Assembly: GCA_022843175.1 (NCBI GenBank)
Contig: JALHOE010000061.1
Span: 1-42,260, forward strand
DNA: 42,260 nucleotides
Reading direction: 5' to 3'
From: Deltaproteobacteria bacterium
Lineage (GTDB): Bacteria; Myxococcota_A; Polyangia; Polyangiales; JADJMO01
The notes under the pieces are model-generated. The model saw only the letters and a program-made list of their open reading frames with translations. It was not told the origin of the DNA and did not search any database. Below, in pieces: positions 7,435 to 15,159 of this stretch. The position numbers were made by a program, and so were the translations under genes. Within the stretch, counting starts at the first letter, position 1. Each line of letters begins with the position of its first letter.

Positions 7435-9726
7435 ATGGCGCTTCGTAACCTGTTCATTGGCTCCCGCCTGCCGTTCGCTGCGATGACGCTCGGTGTTGCC
7501 TGCGCGCTGGCCACGTCGGCCGGCGGTTGCGGCAAACGAGAGGCCGGTGGCAGCGATGTCATCGGCGACGTGCCCGGCGTCGTGTTCGCCAAGCGCGCGA
7601 ACTTCGACAAGGCCGGTGCCCCGCAGGTGGGCAACGGCACCGACCAGGTCATCGACTACCTCCGGTACGTGCCGGGTGGCGGGCTCTTCATGCTCGCCCC
7701 GCCCCGCCCCGACGGGAAGCTCACCAACATCACCAAGGCGTTCCCCGACGCCGACGTGAACGCGCTCGACGTGTCGTTCGACGGCAAGCGCGTGGTCTTC
7801 TCGATGAAGATCAATGGCGAGGACAAGTATCACGTGTGGGTCGCCGACACCGAGGCGGGCCCCAAGGGCGATCACAACATCCGCCAACTCACGTTCGGCA
7901 AGACGCGCGACGACGTGATGCCGATCTTCATCCCCGGCGACCGCATCGCGTTCGTCACCAACCAGCCCTACACCCCGATGGGCACCCGCGCCGACGAGTA
8001 CGAGCACGCGGCGATCGTCTCGCAGATCGCCACCATCTCGACGACCGGCGGCGACGCCGATCGCCGGGTGTGCTCGCAGAACCTCTCGCACACCGTCAAC
8101 CTGTTCCTCCGCAGCGACGGCACGATCGGGTTCTCGCGCTGGGAGCACCTCGGCAACGTCAACGACGTGAAGCTGTTCAAGATGAACCCGGACTGCACGC
8201 AGATGCTGGCGGTCGCCGGGCAGCACGGCAAGCCGATGAACAGCATCGTGCAGGTCAAAGAGGTCAAGCCGGAGGTGATGGTCGGCATCGCCACCAAGCG
8301 CAATGGAACGATCCACTCCGGCGCTCTCTACGAGGTCGACGTCCGCGCCCCGGCCGGCGCGTCGCAGCCGACGGACGAAGAGCACGCGAAGTTCACCAAC
8401 CTCACGCCGGGCGTCCCGACCGGCAGCGAGCCGTCGCCGATCGGCCGCTACCGCACCCCGAACTTCCTCCCCGACGGGCGCCTGCTCGTGTCGTGGGCGC
8501 AGGGCTTCGTCAACGAGCAGAACGAGCTCGAGATGGTGCCGCCGAACTTCGGCGTCTACGTCTACGACCCGGCCACCAAGAAGAACACGCTGGTCTACGA
8601 CGACGCGCGCTTCTCCGAGCTCTACGCCGCGCCGCTCGTCGCCCGCCCCGCGCCGCCGGTGATCTACGACGTCAACAAGCGCGTCGACCCGAGCACCCCG
8701 GCGGTGATCGGCTCGATCGACGTCACCCAGACGTCGCTCAAGGAGTCGGTGTCCGGCGCCCAGTTCATGAACACCGACCTCGGCGAGGCGCTCAAGCAGG
8801 CCGTCGCGGTCCGCGTGATCGAGGGCTTCTCCTCCGAGATCGGCTCGCAGCCGATGTTCGGTCTGACGATGCACGAGGGCGGCGCGGTCCTCGGCGAGGC
8901 GCCGGTGTTCGGCGACGGCTCGTGGGGCGCGAAGATCCCCGCCTACCTCCCGGTGCACCTCCAGCCGATCGACAAGTTCGGCCTCGCGATCCGCAACCAG
9001 GGGCTGTGGATCCAGGGCATGCCGGGCGAGACCCGCACCTGCGGCGGCTGCCACGAGTCGCGCACTCAGGTCATCGCGCCGCGCAAGGGCCCGGGCCTCA
9101 CGATCGCGCAGCAGAAGGGCGCGACCGACATGCTCAAGCCGATCAAGGATCGCGAGGAGTTCGGCTGGGACGTCGCCATCCAGCCCATCCTCAACAGCAA
9201 GTGCGTGAGCTGCCACGGCAGCGACAGCGCGCTCGCGAAGAAGACCTACAAGATCCAGTACACCGACCGCGACGGCAAGATGAGCGAGTACGAGATCCCG
9301 TGGCTCGATCTGAGCGGCGACTCGATGACGGTCCCGTACGACATGGGGATCTACACCTTCTCGAAGTCGTACGTGTCGCTCTACTACCCGGCCGAGCTGC
9401 GGATGGGCATGACCCGCGGCATCAAGGTCATCGGCGAGCTCCCCCCGCCGTGGATGGTCCCCGCTGACGCGCGCAACTCGAAGCTCATCGAGACGATCAA
9501 CGTGAAGGCCGCCGACGGCACCCTCGCGTGGAACGGCAAGCCCGAGCACGACGTCGTGAAGGGCTCGGCGATGACGACCCAGGAGAAGCTCGCGCTCATC
9601 AAGTCCGCCGACCTCGGTGGTCAGTGGGTGTCGCGACAGAACGTCAAGAACGCGACCTGCTGGAAGGGCGCGGACGCCGACAAGGGCACCTGCGGCAACG
9701 GCGGCGCGGCCGGGATCCAGTACTGA
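7435..9726 (+). CDS. Exported diheme c-type cytochrome with beta-propeller (HZS-alpha-like architecture)
   Basis: 763 residues, ATG at 7435, with Shine-Dalgarno GGAGG 6 nt upstream. It starts with a signal peptide whose end (SAGGCGK) may be a weak lipobox. The N-terminal about 450 residues contain WD40/PD40-like blades (DVSFDGKRVVFSM, PNFLPDGRLLVSW). Two canonical CXXCH heme-c motifs follow: CGGCH at 536-540 and CVSCH at 590-594. The propeller followed by two heme segments resembles the hydrazine synthase alpha-subunit layout found in many non-anammox exported proteins. That similarity does not make it a hydrazine synthase. It heads a five-gene co-directional run and likely takes part in periplasmic or surface electron transfer. 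The redox partner is unknown. Confidence 0.88.
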   Translation: MALRNLFIGSRLPFAAMTLGVACALATSAGGCGKREAGGSDVIGDVPGVVFAKRANFDKAGAPQVGNGTDQVIDYLRYVPGGGLFMLAPPRPDGKLTNITKAFPDADVNALDVSFDGKRVVFSMKINGEDKYHVWVADTEAGPKGDHNIRQLTFGKTRDDVMPIFIPGDRIAFVTNQPYTPMGTRADEYEHAAIVSQIATISTTGGDADRRVCSQNLSHTVNLFLRSDGTIGFSRWEHLGNVNDVKLFKMNPDCTQMLAVAGQHGKPMNSIVQVKEVKPEVMVGIATKRNGTIHSGALYEVDVRAPAGASQPTDEEHAKFTNLTPGVPTGSEPSPIGRYRTPNFLPDGRLLVSWAQGFVNEQNELEMVPPNFGVYVYDPATKKNTLVYDDARFSELYAAPLVARPAPPVIYDVNKRVDPSTPAVIGSIDVTQTSLKESVSGAQFMNTDLGEALKQAVAVRVIEGFSSEIGSQPMFGLTMHEGGAVLGEAPVFGDGSWGAKIPAYLPVHLQPIDKFGLAIRNQGLWIQGMPGETRTCGGCHESRTQVIAPRKGPGLTIAQQKGATDMLKPIKDREEFGWDVAIQPILNSKCVSCHGSDSALAKKTYKIQYTDRDGKMSEYEIPWLDLSGDSMTVPYDMGIYTFSKSYVSLYYPAELRMGMTRGIKVIGELPPPWMVPADARNSKLIETINVKAADGTLAWNGKPEHDVVKGSAMTTQEKLALIKSADLGGQWVSRQNVKNATCWKGADADKGTCGNGGAAGIQY

Positions 9727-9741
9727 AAGGAGGATGCGGAC

Positions 9742-10611
9742 ATGAAAAAGTTCTTTATCGCTTCGCTCGCCATCCTCGGGGTCCTCGCGGTGAACACGCC
9801 GAAGGAGGCGCGCACCGAGGAGCCGCTCGCCGACAACTCGCTCGAGGTCATCGCCACCCCGGAGGCGATCAAGGAGGTCGCCCTCCGCGGCGCGCCGATC
9901 GCCATCTGGGCGACGCTCGAGCACGGTGAGATGCTCGAGTGCGGGGAGTGCATCTCGTACGTCGAGCCGCTCCTCTACAACAAGGACGCCCGCGTCCGCG
10001 AGATCGCGGCGTGGTGGCTCCGCCGCCGAATCTTCGGCTACGCGGAGGTCGCGCTCAAGGTCCGCAAGGTCATCGAGAGCGACGCCGATCCGGTGCGCCG
10101 CGCCGCCGCGGCCAACGCCATCGGTGAGTTCATGGACCCGGGCGGCACCAAGTTCCTCCTCAAGGCAGCGAGCGACACGAGCCCGCTCGTGAGGGCCAAC
10201 GTCCTCACCGCGATCCGCCGCCTCAACGATCCCGACGGCGCGCCCGCCGTGACCGCCGGCCTCGGCGACGGGGACGTCTCGGTGCGCCGGGTGGCGGTCG
10301 AGGTCGCGACCAAGCTCGCCGGCTTCAAGGACGTCGTCTCGGTCGCCAAGCTCCTGTCCGATCCGGACACCGTGGTGCGCGGCAAGGCAGCCGACGCGCT
10401 CGGGGTCTTCAAGGCCAAGGGCTCGGTCGCCGGCCTGATGGCCCTCGCGGTCAACGACGCCGACGAGGACGTCCGCGTCGACGCGGTCAACGCGCTCGGC
10501 GAGATCGGCGATCCCGCGGCGCGCCCCACCATCGAGAAGGCGCTCAACGACGCCTCCTCCCGCGTCCGCGACGCGGCGCGGGTGGCTTCGATCAAGATCT
10601 CCGCCATCTGA
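9742..10611 (+). CDS. Exported HEAT-repeat protein with CxxC
   Basis: 289 residues, ATG at 9742, preceded by a strong Shine-Dalgarno (AAAGGAGG) 15 bp after the diheme cytochrome stop. Signal peptide MKKFFIASLAILGVLAV. A CGEC pair (Cys67-Cys70) lies in the first helical region. About seven HEAT/PBS-lyase-type repeats follow at roughly 31-residue spacing, each with a VR-x-A helix (DARVREIAAW, DPVRRAAAANAIG, SPLVRANVL, VSVRRVAVEVA, TVVRGKAADALG, EDVRVDAVNALG, SRVRDAARV). HEAT solenoids are protein-docking scaffolds. An assembly or docking role for the neighbouring cytochromes is inferred from the operon position. The CxxC could be a disulfide or a metal or heme-handling site. Confidence 0.87.
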   Translation: MKKFFIASLAILGVLAVNTPKEARTEEPLADNSLEVIATPEAIKEVALRGAPIAIWATLEHGEMLECGECISYVEPLLYNKDARVREIAAWWLRRRIFGYAEVALKVRKVIESDADPVRRAAAANAIGEFMDPGGTKFLLKAASDTSPLVRANVLTAIRRLNDPDGAPAVTAGLGDGDVSVRRVAVEVATKLAGFKDVVSVAKLLSDPDTVVRGKAADALGVFKAKGSVAGLMALAVNDADEDVRVDAVNALGEIGDPAARPTIEKALNDASSRVRDAARVASIKISAI

Positions 10612-10614
10612 TCG

Positions 10615-10699
10615 GGAGCCGCGACCGTCAGGGAGCGGGTTGTCACGGATACAAGTCCTCGACAACCCGCTCGCTTACGCTCGCGGCTCCACTTTTTTT
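10615..10699 (+). repeat. REP-type inverted repeat followed by T7 (attenuator-like)
   Basis: Two 30-nt arms, 10615-10644 and 10661-10690, pair at 27 of 30 positions around a 16-nt loop. The outer arm begins GGAGCCGCGA and the inner end is GGGTTGTC. Seven T residues (10693-10699) follow the stem by 2 nt, which is the layout of a Rho-independent terminator. The cytochrome start codon is only 7 nt beyond the T-run. A third, single copy of the same arm is at 40513-40542, so the arm is a dispersed repeat. It may cap the upstream transcript, attenuate the downstream gene, or just be a REP insertion. Confidence 0.75.
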
Positions 10700-10706
10700 C
10701 GCTAGG

Positions 10707-13700
10707 ATGATGTTCGTGCGAGTCGCGCAAGCTCTGCTCCTGACCTCGCTCCTCTTCGGCTGCAAAGCGTCCGAGCAGCCAGAGGCCAAGCCGTACTTCG
10801 ACCGCACGATCCTGCCGATCCTCCAGGGCTCGTGCGCGCAGCAGACCGCCGGGTGCCACCGCTCGGATCCGAAGGGCAACGCGCTCGGCAACCTCGACAC
10901 CACGTCGTTCGAGATGCTCGACCGGCGGCGCGATCTGCTCGTCACCTACGGCCCCTACGGAGCGCCCGGTCTGCTCGCGAAGGTCGCCGGCCCGAGCAGC
11001 GTCCCGGTGTCCACGCTCGACGGCAACGTCTCGATCACCACCGACATCCGCCACGCGGCGTCGAGCGGCATCGACCCCACGAGCGACGGCTACGCCACGA
11101 TTCGTCGCTGGCTCGACGGCGGCGCCACCCGCAACAACGTCGGCCCCGCCGCGCCCAAGTTCGCGGCCGTCGGTCCGTGCAAGGCGAGCGTCCCGAGCGC
11201 CGCCGGCTTCGATCCCAAGGCCGTCCCCGCGGGGTTCCCCGAGTTCCTCGATCGGGTGCAGCCGGTGCTCAAGAAGTCCTGCAGCGCCGCCACCTGCCAC
11301 GGCAACGACGTCGCCGATCTGTCCCTCACCTGCGGCGACACCGAGGAGCAGCAGAAGTGGAACGCGTGGATCGCGGCGCAGTTCGTCTCGGCCACGCCGG
11401 AGGCCTCGGAGATCGTGCGCCGCCCGCTCAACCCCGCGCGCGGCGGCGTCTACCACGAGGGCGGCGTCGTCTTCGACGGCACCGACGACGAGGGCTACAA
11501 AGCGATCCTCACCTGGGCCAAGAGCGTCGGACCGCCGAAGGTCGATGCGTCGGAAGAGGGCCTCCGCTACTTCGCGAACCGCGTCCAGCCGATGATGGTC
11601 CGCAAGGGCTGCATGTTCCTCGGCTGCCACTCGCCGTCGATGTTCCACGACCTGCGCCTGTCGGGCGGCTCCGGCGGGCAGTTCTCCCTCGCGGCCACTC
11701 GCCGCAACTACGAGGCCTCGCAGCTCATGCTCGCGACCGAGGCCCCCGACCCCAACGTCAGCCGCCTGATCAAGAAGAACCTCTACCCGTTCGACCGCGA
11801 GATCGATCGCACGGCGATCGGCACGCGCCACCGCGGCGGCGCGCTCCTCGAGGACGTCCCCCGCGCCGACGTCACGTCGACCGCGCCCCCCAAGCTCGAG
11901 GACTGCAAGGCCTTCGATCTCGACAAGGGCGATCTCAACACCATCCCCGGCTGGTGCATCTTCGCGAAGTGGCACGAAATCGAGCGCAAGGTCGCGATCG
12001 CGAAGGGCCCCGGCAAGGGCGGCGTCGACGCCGAGCCGCTGCGCGCGGTGGCGTGGGTCGAGCGCGCCCCCAACACCGACGTGCCGCAGGCGTTCGACAC
12101 GTTCCGCGGCGGCGCAGTGCTGCAGCTCGCGGCCGCCACCATGGACGCGACCGGCACGGTCACCATCGGCGCGACCGACGACCTCGGCGCCAAGTGCGGC
12201 CTCGCCGGCGCCGACATCCGCGCCCCCGCGGTGTCCTGGGACGGCACCAAGCTCGCGTTCGCCGCGCGCACGTCTGCCGATACCCCGCTCGCGATCTACA
12301 CCGCCAACGCCGACGGCAGCGGGTGCGCCAAGCACCCCACGATCTCTGCCCACGAGGCGCGCGGCAACGGCCTGCTCATCCACGACTTCGATCCGGCGTG
12401 GGCCCCCGACGGCCGGCTCGTGTTCGCGTCGACCCGCGGCGCGATCAAGCAGAGCGACCTCGACTACGAGGGCCCCACGCGCACGCCCGCGAGCATGCTG
12501 CCGAACTCGAACATCTACGTGCTCGAGGGCGACAAGATCCGCCAGCTGAGCTTCCTCCTCAACGCGGAGCTCGCGCCGTCGTTCATGAGCGACGGCCGCC
12601 TGATGTTCACCACCGAGAAGCGCGCCCCCGGCTTCTACCAGCTGGCCGGCCGCCGCCAGAACCTCGACGGCGGCGACTACCACCCGCTCTACGCGCAGCG
12701 AAAGAGCCTCGGCTTCGAGCAAATGACCGAGGTCGCCGAGCTCGCCGACCGCAACTTCATCGGCGTCTTCAGCGACAAGGGCGCGCTGGCGGGCGCCGGC
12801 ACGGTCGGCGTCGTCAACCGCTCGCTCGGCCCCGATCAAGAGGCGCGCGATCCGACCGACCGCTTCTACCTCAAGTCGCTCCACCTCCCCGACGCGGCGG
12901 CCACCGGCAAGCCGATGAGCACCGGCGCGTATCGCAGCCCGTCGCCGCTGCCGACGCACGGGTTCCTCGCGAGCTACGCCGCGGCGAACCCCTACGGCTT
13001 CGACGGCGGCTTCGATCTCGTGCAGGTCGATCCGCGCGTGGGCACGCGCACCGTGCTCGTCACCCGCCCCGCCGGCAAATCGATCGTCGAGGCCGTCGCG
13101 GTCTACGCCCGGCCGAATCACGGCGTGTTCGCGTCGCGCCTCGACGAGGTCAACGGCGCGACCACCGTCGAGCCGGGCGCGCTCGACGCGCTCGCCCACG
13201 TCCTCGACGTCCCGCTCCTCGGCTCGCTCCTCTTCGAGAACATCCGCGCGGCGCGCAAGATCGACGGCATGGCCAGCGGCCTCGGGTTGCTCGAGTCGCT
13301 GCCGCCGCCCGCCGGCGCGGCCTCGTTCGACGCGCTCGACGCCGCGTTCGTCGCGAACGACGAGTACGGCAAGCTGTGGGTGAAGCGGCGTCGCCTCGGC
13401 AAGGCCAACCTCGCCGACGACGGCTCGCTCAGCTTCCGCATCCCGGGCGGCATGCCCTTCGTGCTCGAACTCTACACCGGCAAGGACTCGGTGCTCGCCG
13501 CGACGCAGAAGGAGGAGATGCAGCTGCTCCCCGGCGAGCGCTCGCGCATCGGCTTCCGTGGCCCGCTGTTCAACGCGCAGTGCGGCGGCTGCCACGGCGC
13601 CATCAGCGGCCTCGAGATCGACGTCCACCTCACGCCGGACGTGCTCACCGCCGCGTCGCGGGTCGAGTCCATCGGGAAGGATCCGAACAACTGGTTCGTT

Positions 13701-13745
13701 TCCCCCGATCGACGCGGCACCCCCATGGGTGCGCCCCCGAAGTAA
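10707..13745 (+). CDS. Lipoprotein c-type cytochrome with four heme-like motifs of mixed spacing
   Basis: 1012 residues from ATG at 10707 (the next codon is also ATG). The lipoprotein signal MMFVRVAQALLLTSLLFGC has lipobox LFGC. Three homologous N-terminal units share an F-x-(6-8)-P-(9-11)-CH pattern: ILPILQGSC...GCH (Cys43, CX6CH), VQPVLKKSCSAATCH (Cys192, CX4CH) and VQPMMVRKGCMFLGCH (Cys302, CX4CH). A middle beta-propeller-like region has TolB/PD40 strands (PAVSWDGTKLAFAAR, PAWAPDGRLVFAS). A canonical CGGCH is at 959-963. The layout parallels the gene at 7435 and again recalls HZS-alpha-type proteins. CX4CH sites can bind heme c in some families. The CX6CH site may not. Probable outer-membrane electron carrier. 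Confidence 0.85.
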   Translation: MMFVRVAQALLLTSLLFGCKASEQPEAKPYFDRTILPILQGSCAQQTAGCHRSDPKGNALGNLDTTSFEMLDRRRDLLVTYGPYGAPGLLAKVAGPSSVPVSTLDGNVSITTDIRHAASSGIDPTSDGYATIRRWLDGGATRNNVGPAAPKFAAVGPCKASVPSAAGFDPKAVPAGFPEFLDRVQPVLKKSCSAATCHGNDVADLSLTCGDTEEQQKWNAWIAAQFVSATPEASEIVRRPLNPARGGVYHEGGVVFDGTDDEGYKAILTWAKSVGPPKVDASEEGLRYFANRVQPMMVRKGCMFLGCHSPSMFHDLRLSGGSGGQFSLAATRRNYEASQLMLATEAPDPNVSRLIKKNLYPFDREIDRTAIGTRHRGGALLEDVPRADVTSTAPPKLEDCKAFDLDKGDLNTIPGWCIFAKWHEIERKVAIAKGPGKGGVDAEPLRAVAWVERAPNTDVPQAFDTFRGGAVLQLAAATMDATGTVTIGATDDLGAKCGLAGADIRAPAVSWDGTKLAFAARTSADTPLAIYTANADGSGCAKHPTISAHEARGNGLLIHDFDPAWAPDGRLVFASTRGAIKQSDLDYEGPTRTPASMLPNSNIYVLEGDKIRQLSFLLNAELAPSFMSDGRLMFTTEKRAPGFYQLAGRRQNLDGGDYHPLYAQRKSLGFEQMTEVAELADRNFIGVFSDKGALAGAGTVGVVNRSLGPDQEARDPTDRFYLKSLHLPDAAATGKPMSTGAYRSPSPLPTHGFLASYAAANPYGFDGGFDLVQVDPRVGTRTVLVTRPAGKSIVEAVAVYARPNHGVFASRLDEVNGATTVEPGALDALAHVLDVPLLGSLLFENIRAARKIDGMASGLGLLESLPPPAGAASFDALDAAFVANDEYGKLWVKRRRLGKANLADDGSLSFRIPGGMPFVLELYTGKDSVLAATQKEEMQLLPGERSRIGFRGPLFNAQCGGCHGAISGLEIDVHLTPDVLTAASRVESIGKDPNNWFVSPDRRGTPMGAPPK

Positions 13746-14587
13746 TGATCAAGGTCGCCTCCGCCTCGGTGTTCGGTGTGCTGCTGATGTTCGGGCCTCG
13801 CGTGCTCGAGGCGTCGCTCCGCACGACCGAGCCCGGAGCGCCGGCCGCCCCGACCGCGGCCGAAGCGCTCGAGCTCGCGGGCGGCTGCCCGCCCTTCACG
13901 TTCGCCGACGACGGCGCGTGCGTCGTGCTGCCCGACGATCCGACCTGGGGCGAGGATCCCGTCGGCGCACCGGAGGGCGAGGTCATCCCCGCCGGTCATT
14001 TCGAGAAGAGCGGCCGGTGGAAGGCCTACGCCCAGATCCCGCGAAGACCCGACCGTCCGGCGGACTACGCGGCGTACAAGTACCCGATCCCGCCCGGCCT
14101 CCCCGGCGGCAAGAGCGTCGTCAGCGGCTACGACCTCGATCTCCCCGACCACCTGCAGCGTCGCGGCAAGATGCGCGCGGTCGGGCACGGTGCGGTCGAT
14201 CTCCCCCAGAAGCGCGGCACGCCGATCAAAATGCTCCCGCTCGAGCACCAGGTCGGCGACGCCGAGGTCATTCACGTCGGGTGGCTGATGGGGTTCAGCG
14301 TCGTCACCCGACACACGCTCCGCGAGGGCGGGCGCACCCGCGACTACGTGCTCATCTTCGGCCACCTCGACGCCGCGGCCCCCGGTCTGACGCGCGGCGC
14401 CGTGCTCCGCGAGGGAGAGCTCGTCGGGTTCGTCGGCGACACGGGCTCGCCCGAGCTGGTGCACCTCCACCTCGAGGCTCGGCGCCTGCACGACGGAGTC
14501 GACGGGTCGAAGCTGCTCCCGGGGCGTATCCTTGCAGCAGATGTCTCGATCGTGTGCGATCCGCGCAATGTCCTTCCGATCAAGTAG
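13745..14587 (+). CDS. M23-family (LytM) metallopeptidase
   Basis: 280 residues. The ATG at 13745 overlaps the previous stop (TAATG), so translation is coupled. N-terminal hydrophobic segment (SVFGVLLMFGPRVL) acts as signal or anchor. The C-terminal about 130 residues carry the zinc-peptidase pattern: H-x3-D in GHGAVDLPQKRGTPI, a YVLIFGHLD strand and the HxH pair in LVHLHLEAR. The two His and the Asp needed for zinc binding are thus visible, so it may be active, unlike degenerate LytM proteins. M23 enzymes cut peptidoglycan peptides. Here it could open the wall for assembly of the large exported cytochromes. That link is inferred only from the coupled gene order. Confidence 0.85.
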   Translation: MIKVASASVFGVLLMFGPRVLEASLRTTEPGAPAAPTAAEALELAGGCPPFTFADDGACVVLPDDPTWGEDPVGAPEGEVIPAGHFEKSGRWKAYAQIPRRPDRPADYAAYKYPIPPGLPGGKSVVSGYDLDLPDHLQRRGKMRAVGHGAVDLPQKRGTPIKMLPLEHQVGDAEVIHVGWLMGFSVVTRHTLREGGRTRDYVLIFGHLDAAAPGLTRGAVLREGELVGFVGDTGSPELVHLHLEARRLHDGVDGSKLLPGRILAADVSIVCDPRNVLPIK

Positions 14588-15158
14588 CGCCCTCTTCGGG
14601 GCGGCGCTGCTCGTCGGCTGCAACGCGCTGACCGGCGTGGACGAGCTCGAGAGAGTCTCGGACGACGCCTCGATCGAGGTCGCCATCGACACCGGCGTCA
14701 CCCCGCTCGACACCGGCACGCCGCCGGTCGTCGTCGACAGCACCGACCCGCTCGACACGACGCTCGACGTGGCCGAGGCCGCCGCCGACACCGCCGACGC
14801 GTGCGAGGCGTTCGGCGTCGATCAGGACATGGACGGCGAGCTCCCCACCGCGACGTGCGGCACCGACTGCAACGACCGGAACAACGACGTGTTCTCGAAG
14901 CAGCTCAAGTTCTTCGGCAGCCCCTACTCCACCGGCCTCGCGACGTCGTCGTTCGACTACGACTGCAACGGCGTCGACGAGCCGCGTTTCCCCGACGTCG
15001 GCGGTTGCACGATGGTCGGCGGAGCCTGCACGTTGGCGCCGGGCTGGGCGAGCGCCATCCCGGCCTGTGGCAAGGCGGCGAAGTACATCACCAACTGCGC
15101 GCGCTTCGGCGACACCTGCATTCCGCAGCAGAACGACCGCGTCCAGCAGTGTCGCTGA
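14568..15158 (+). CDS. Lipoprotein with MopE-type metal-binding motif
   Basis: 196 residues from ATG at 14568. An alternative in-frame ATG at 14541 adds nine residues. It overlaps the peptidase gene by 20 nt. The signal MSFRSSSALFGAALLVGC is a clear lipoprotein signal. An Asp/Thr/Val-rich spacer (about residues 30-80) follows. The central motif DQDMDG...CGTDCNDRNNDV and then DYDCNGVDEP match the putative metal-binding motif of MopE-like proteins (PF11617 type), common in myxobacterial surface proteins. Seven further Cys lie in the C-terminal part. MopE itself binds copper. Metal identity here cannot be told. It ends 1 bp from the convergent VKOR-DsbA gene. Last gene of the cytochrome cluster. 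Confidence 0.82.
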   Translation: MSFRSSSALFGAALLVGCNALTGVDELERVSDDASIEVAIDTGVTPLDTGTPPVVVDSTDPLDTTLDVAEAAADTADACEAFGVDQDMDGELPTATCGTDCNDRNNDVFSKQLKFFGSPYSTGLATSSFDYDCNGVDEPRFPDVGGCTMVGGACTLAPGWASAIPACGKAAKYITNCARFGDTCIPQQNDRVQQCR

Positions 15159-15159
15159 G

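Noticed and set aside
7414-10665. 1083-codon open frame on the minus strand
   Set aside because: Antisense to the diheme cytochrome and HEAT genes. It is Arg/Asp/Val-rich with no motifs, a typical shadow in GC-rich DNA.
10038-13628. 1196-codon open frame on the minus strand
   Set aside because: Antisense shadow of the 1012-residue cytochrome; the coding bias belongs to the plus strand.
7435-13745. True hydrazine synthase genes
   Set aside because: The propeller and heme layout is shared by many exported proteins of non-anammox bacteria, and no beta/gamma subunits or anammox genes are present.
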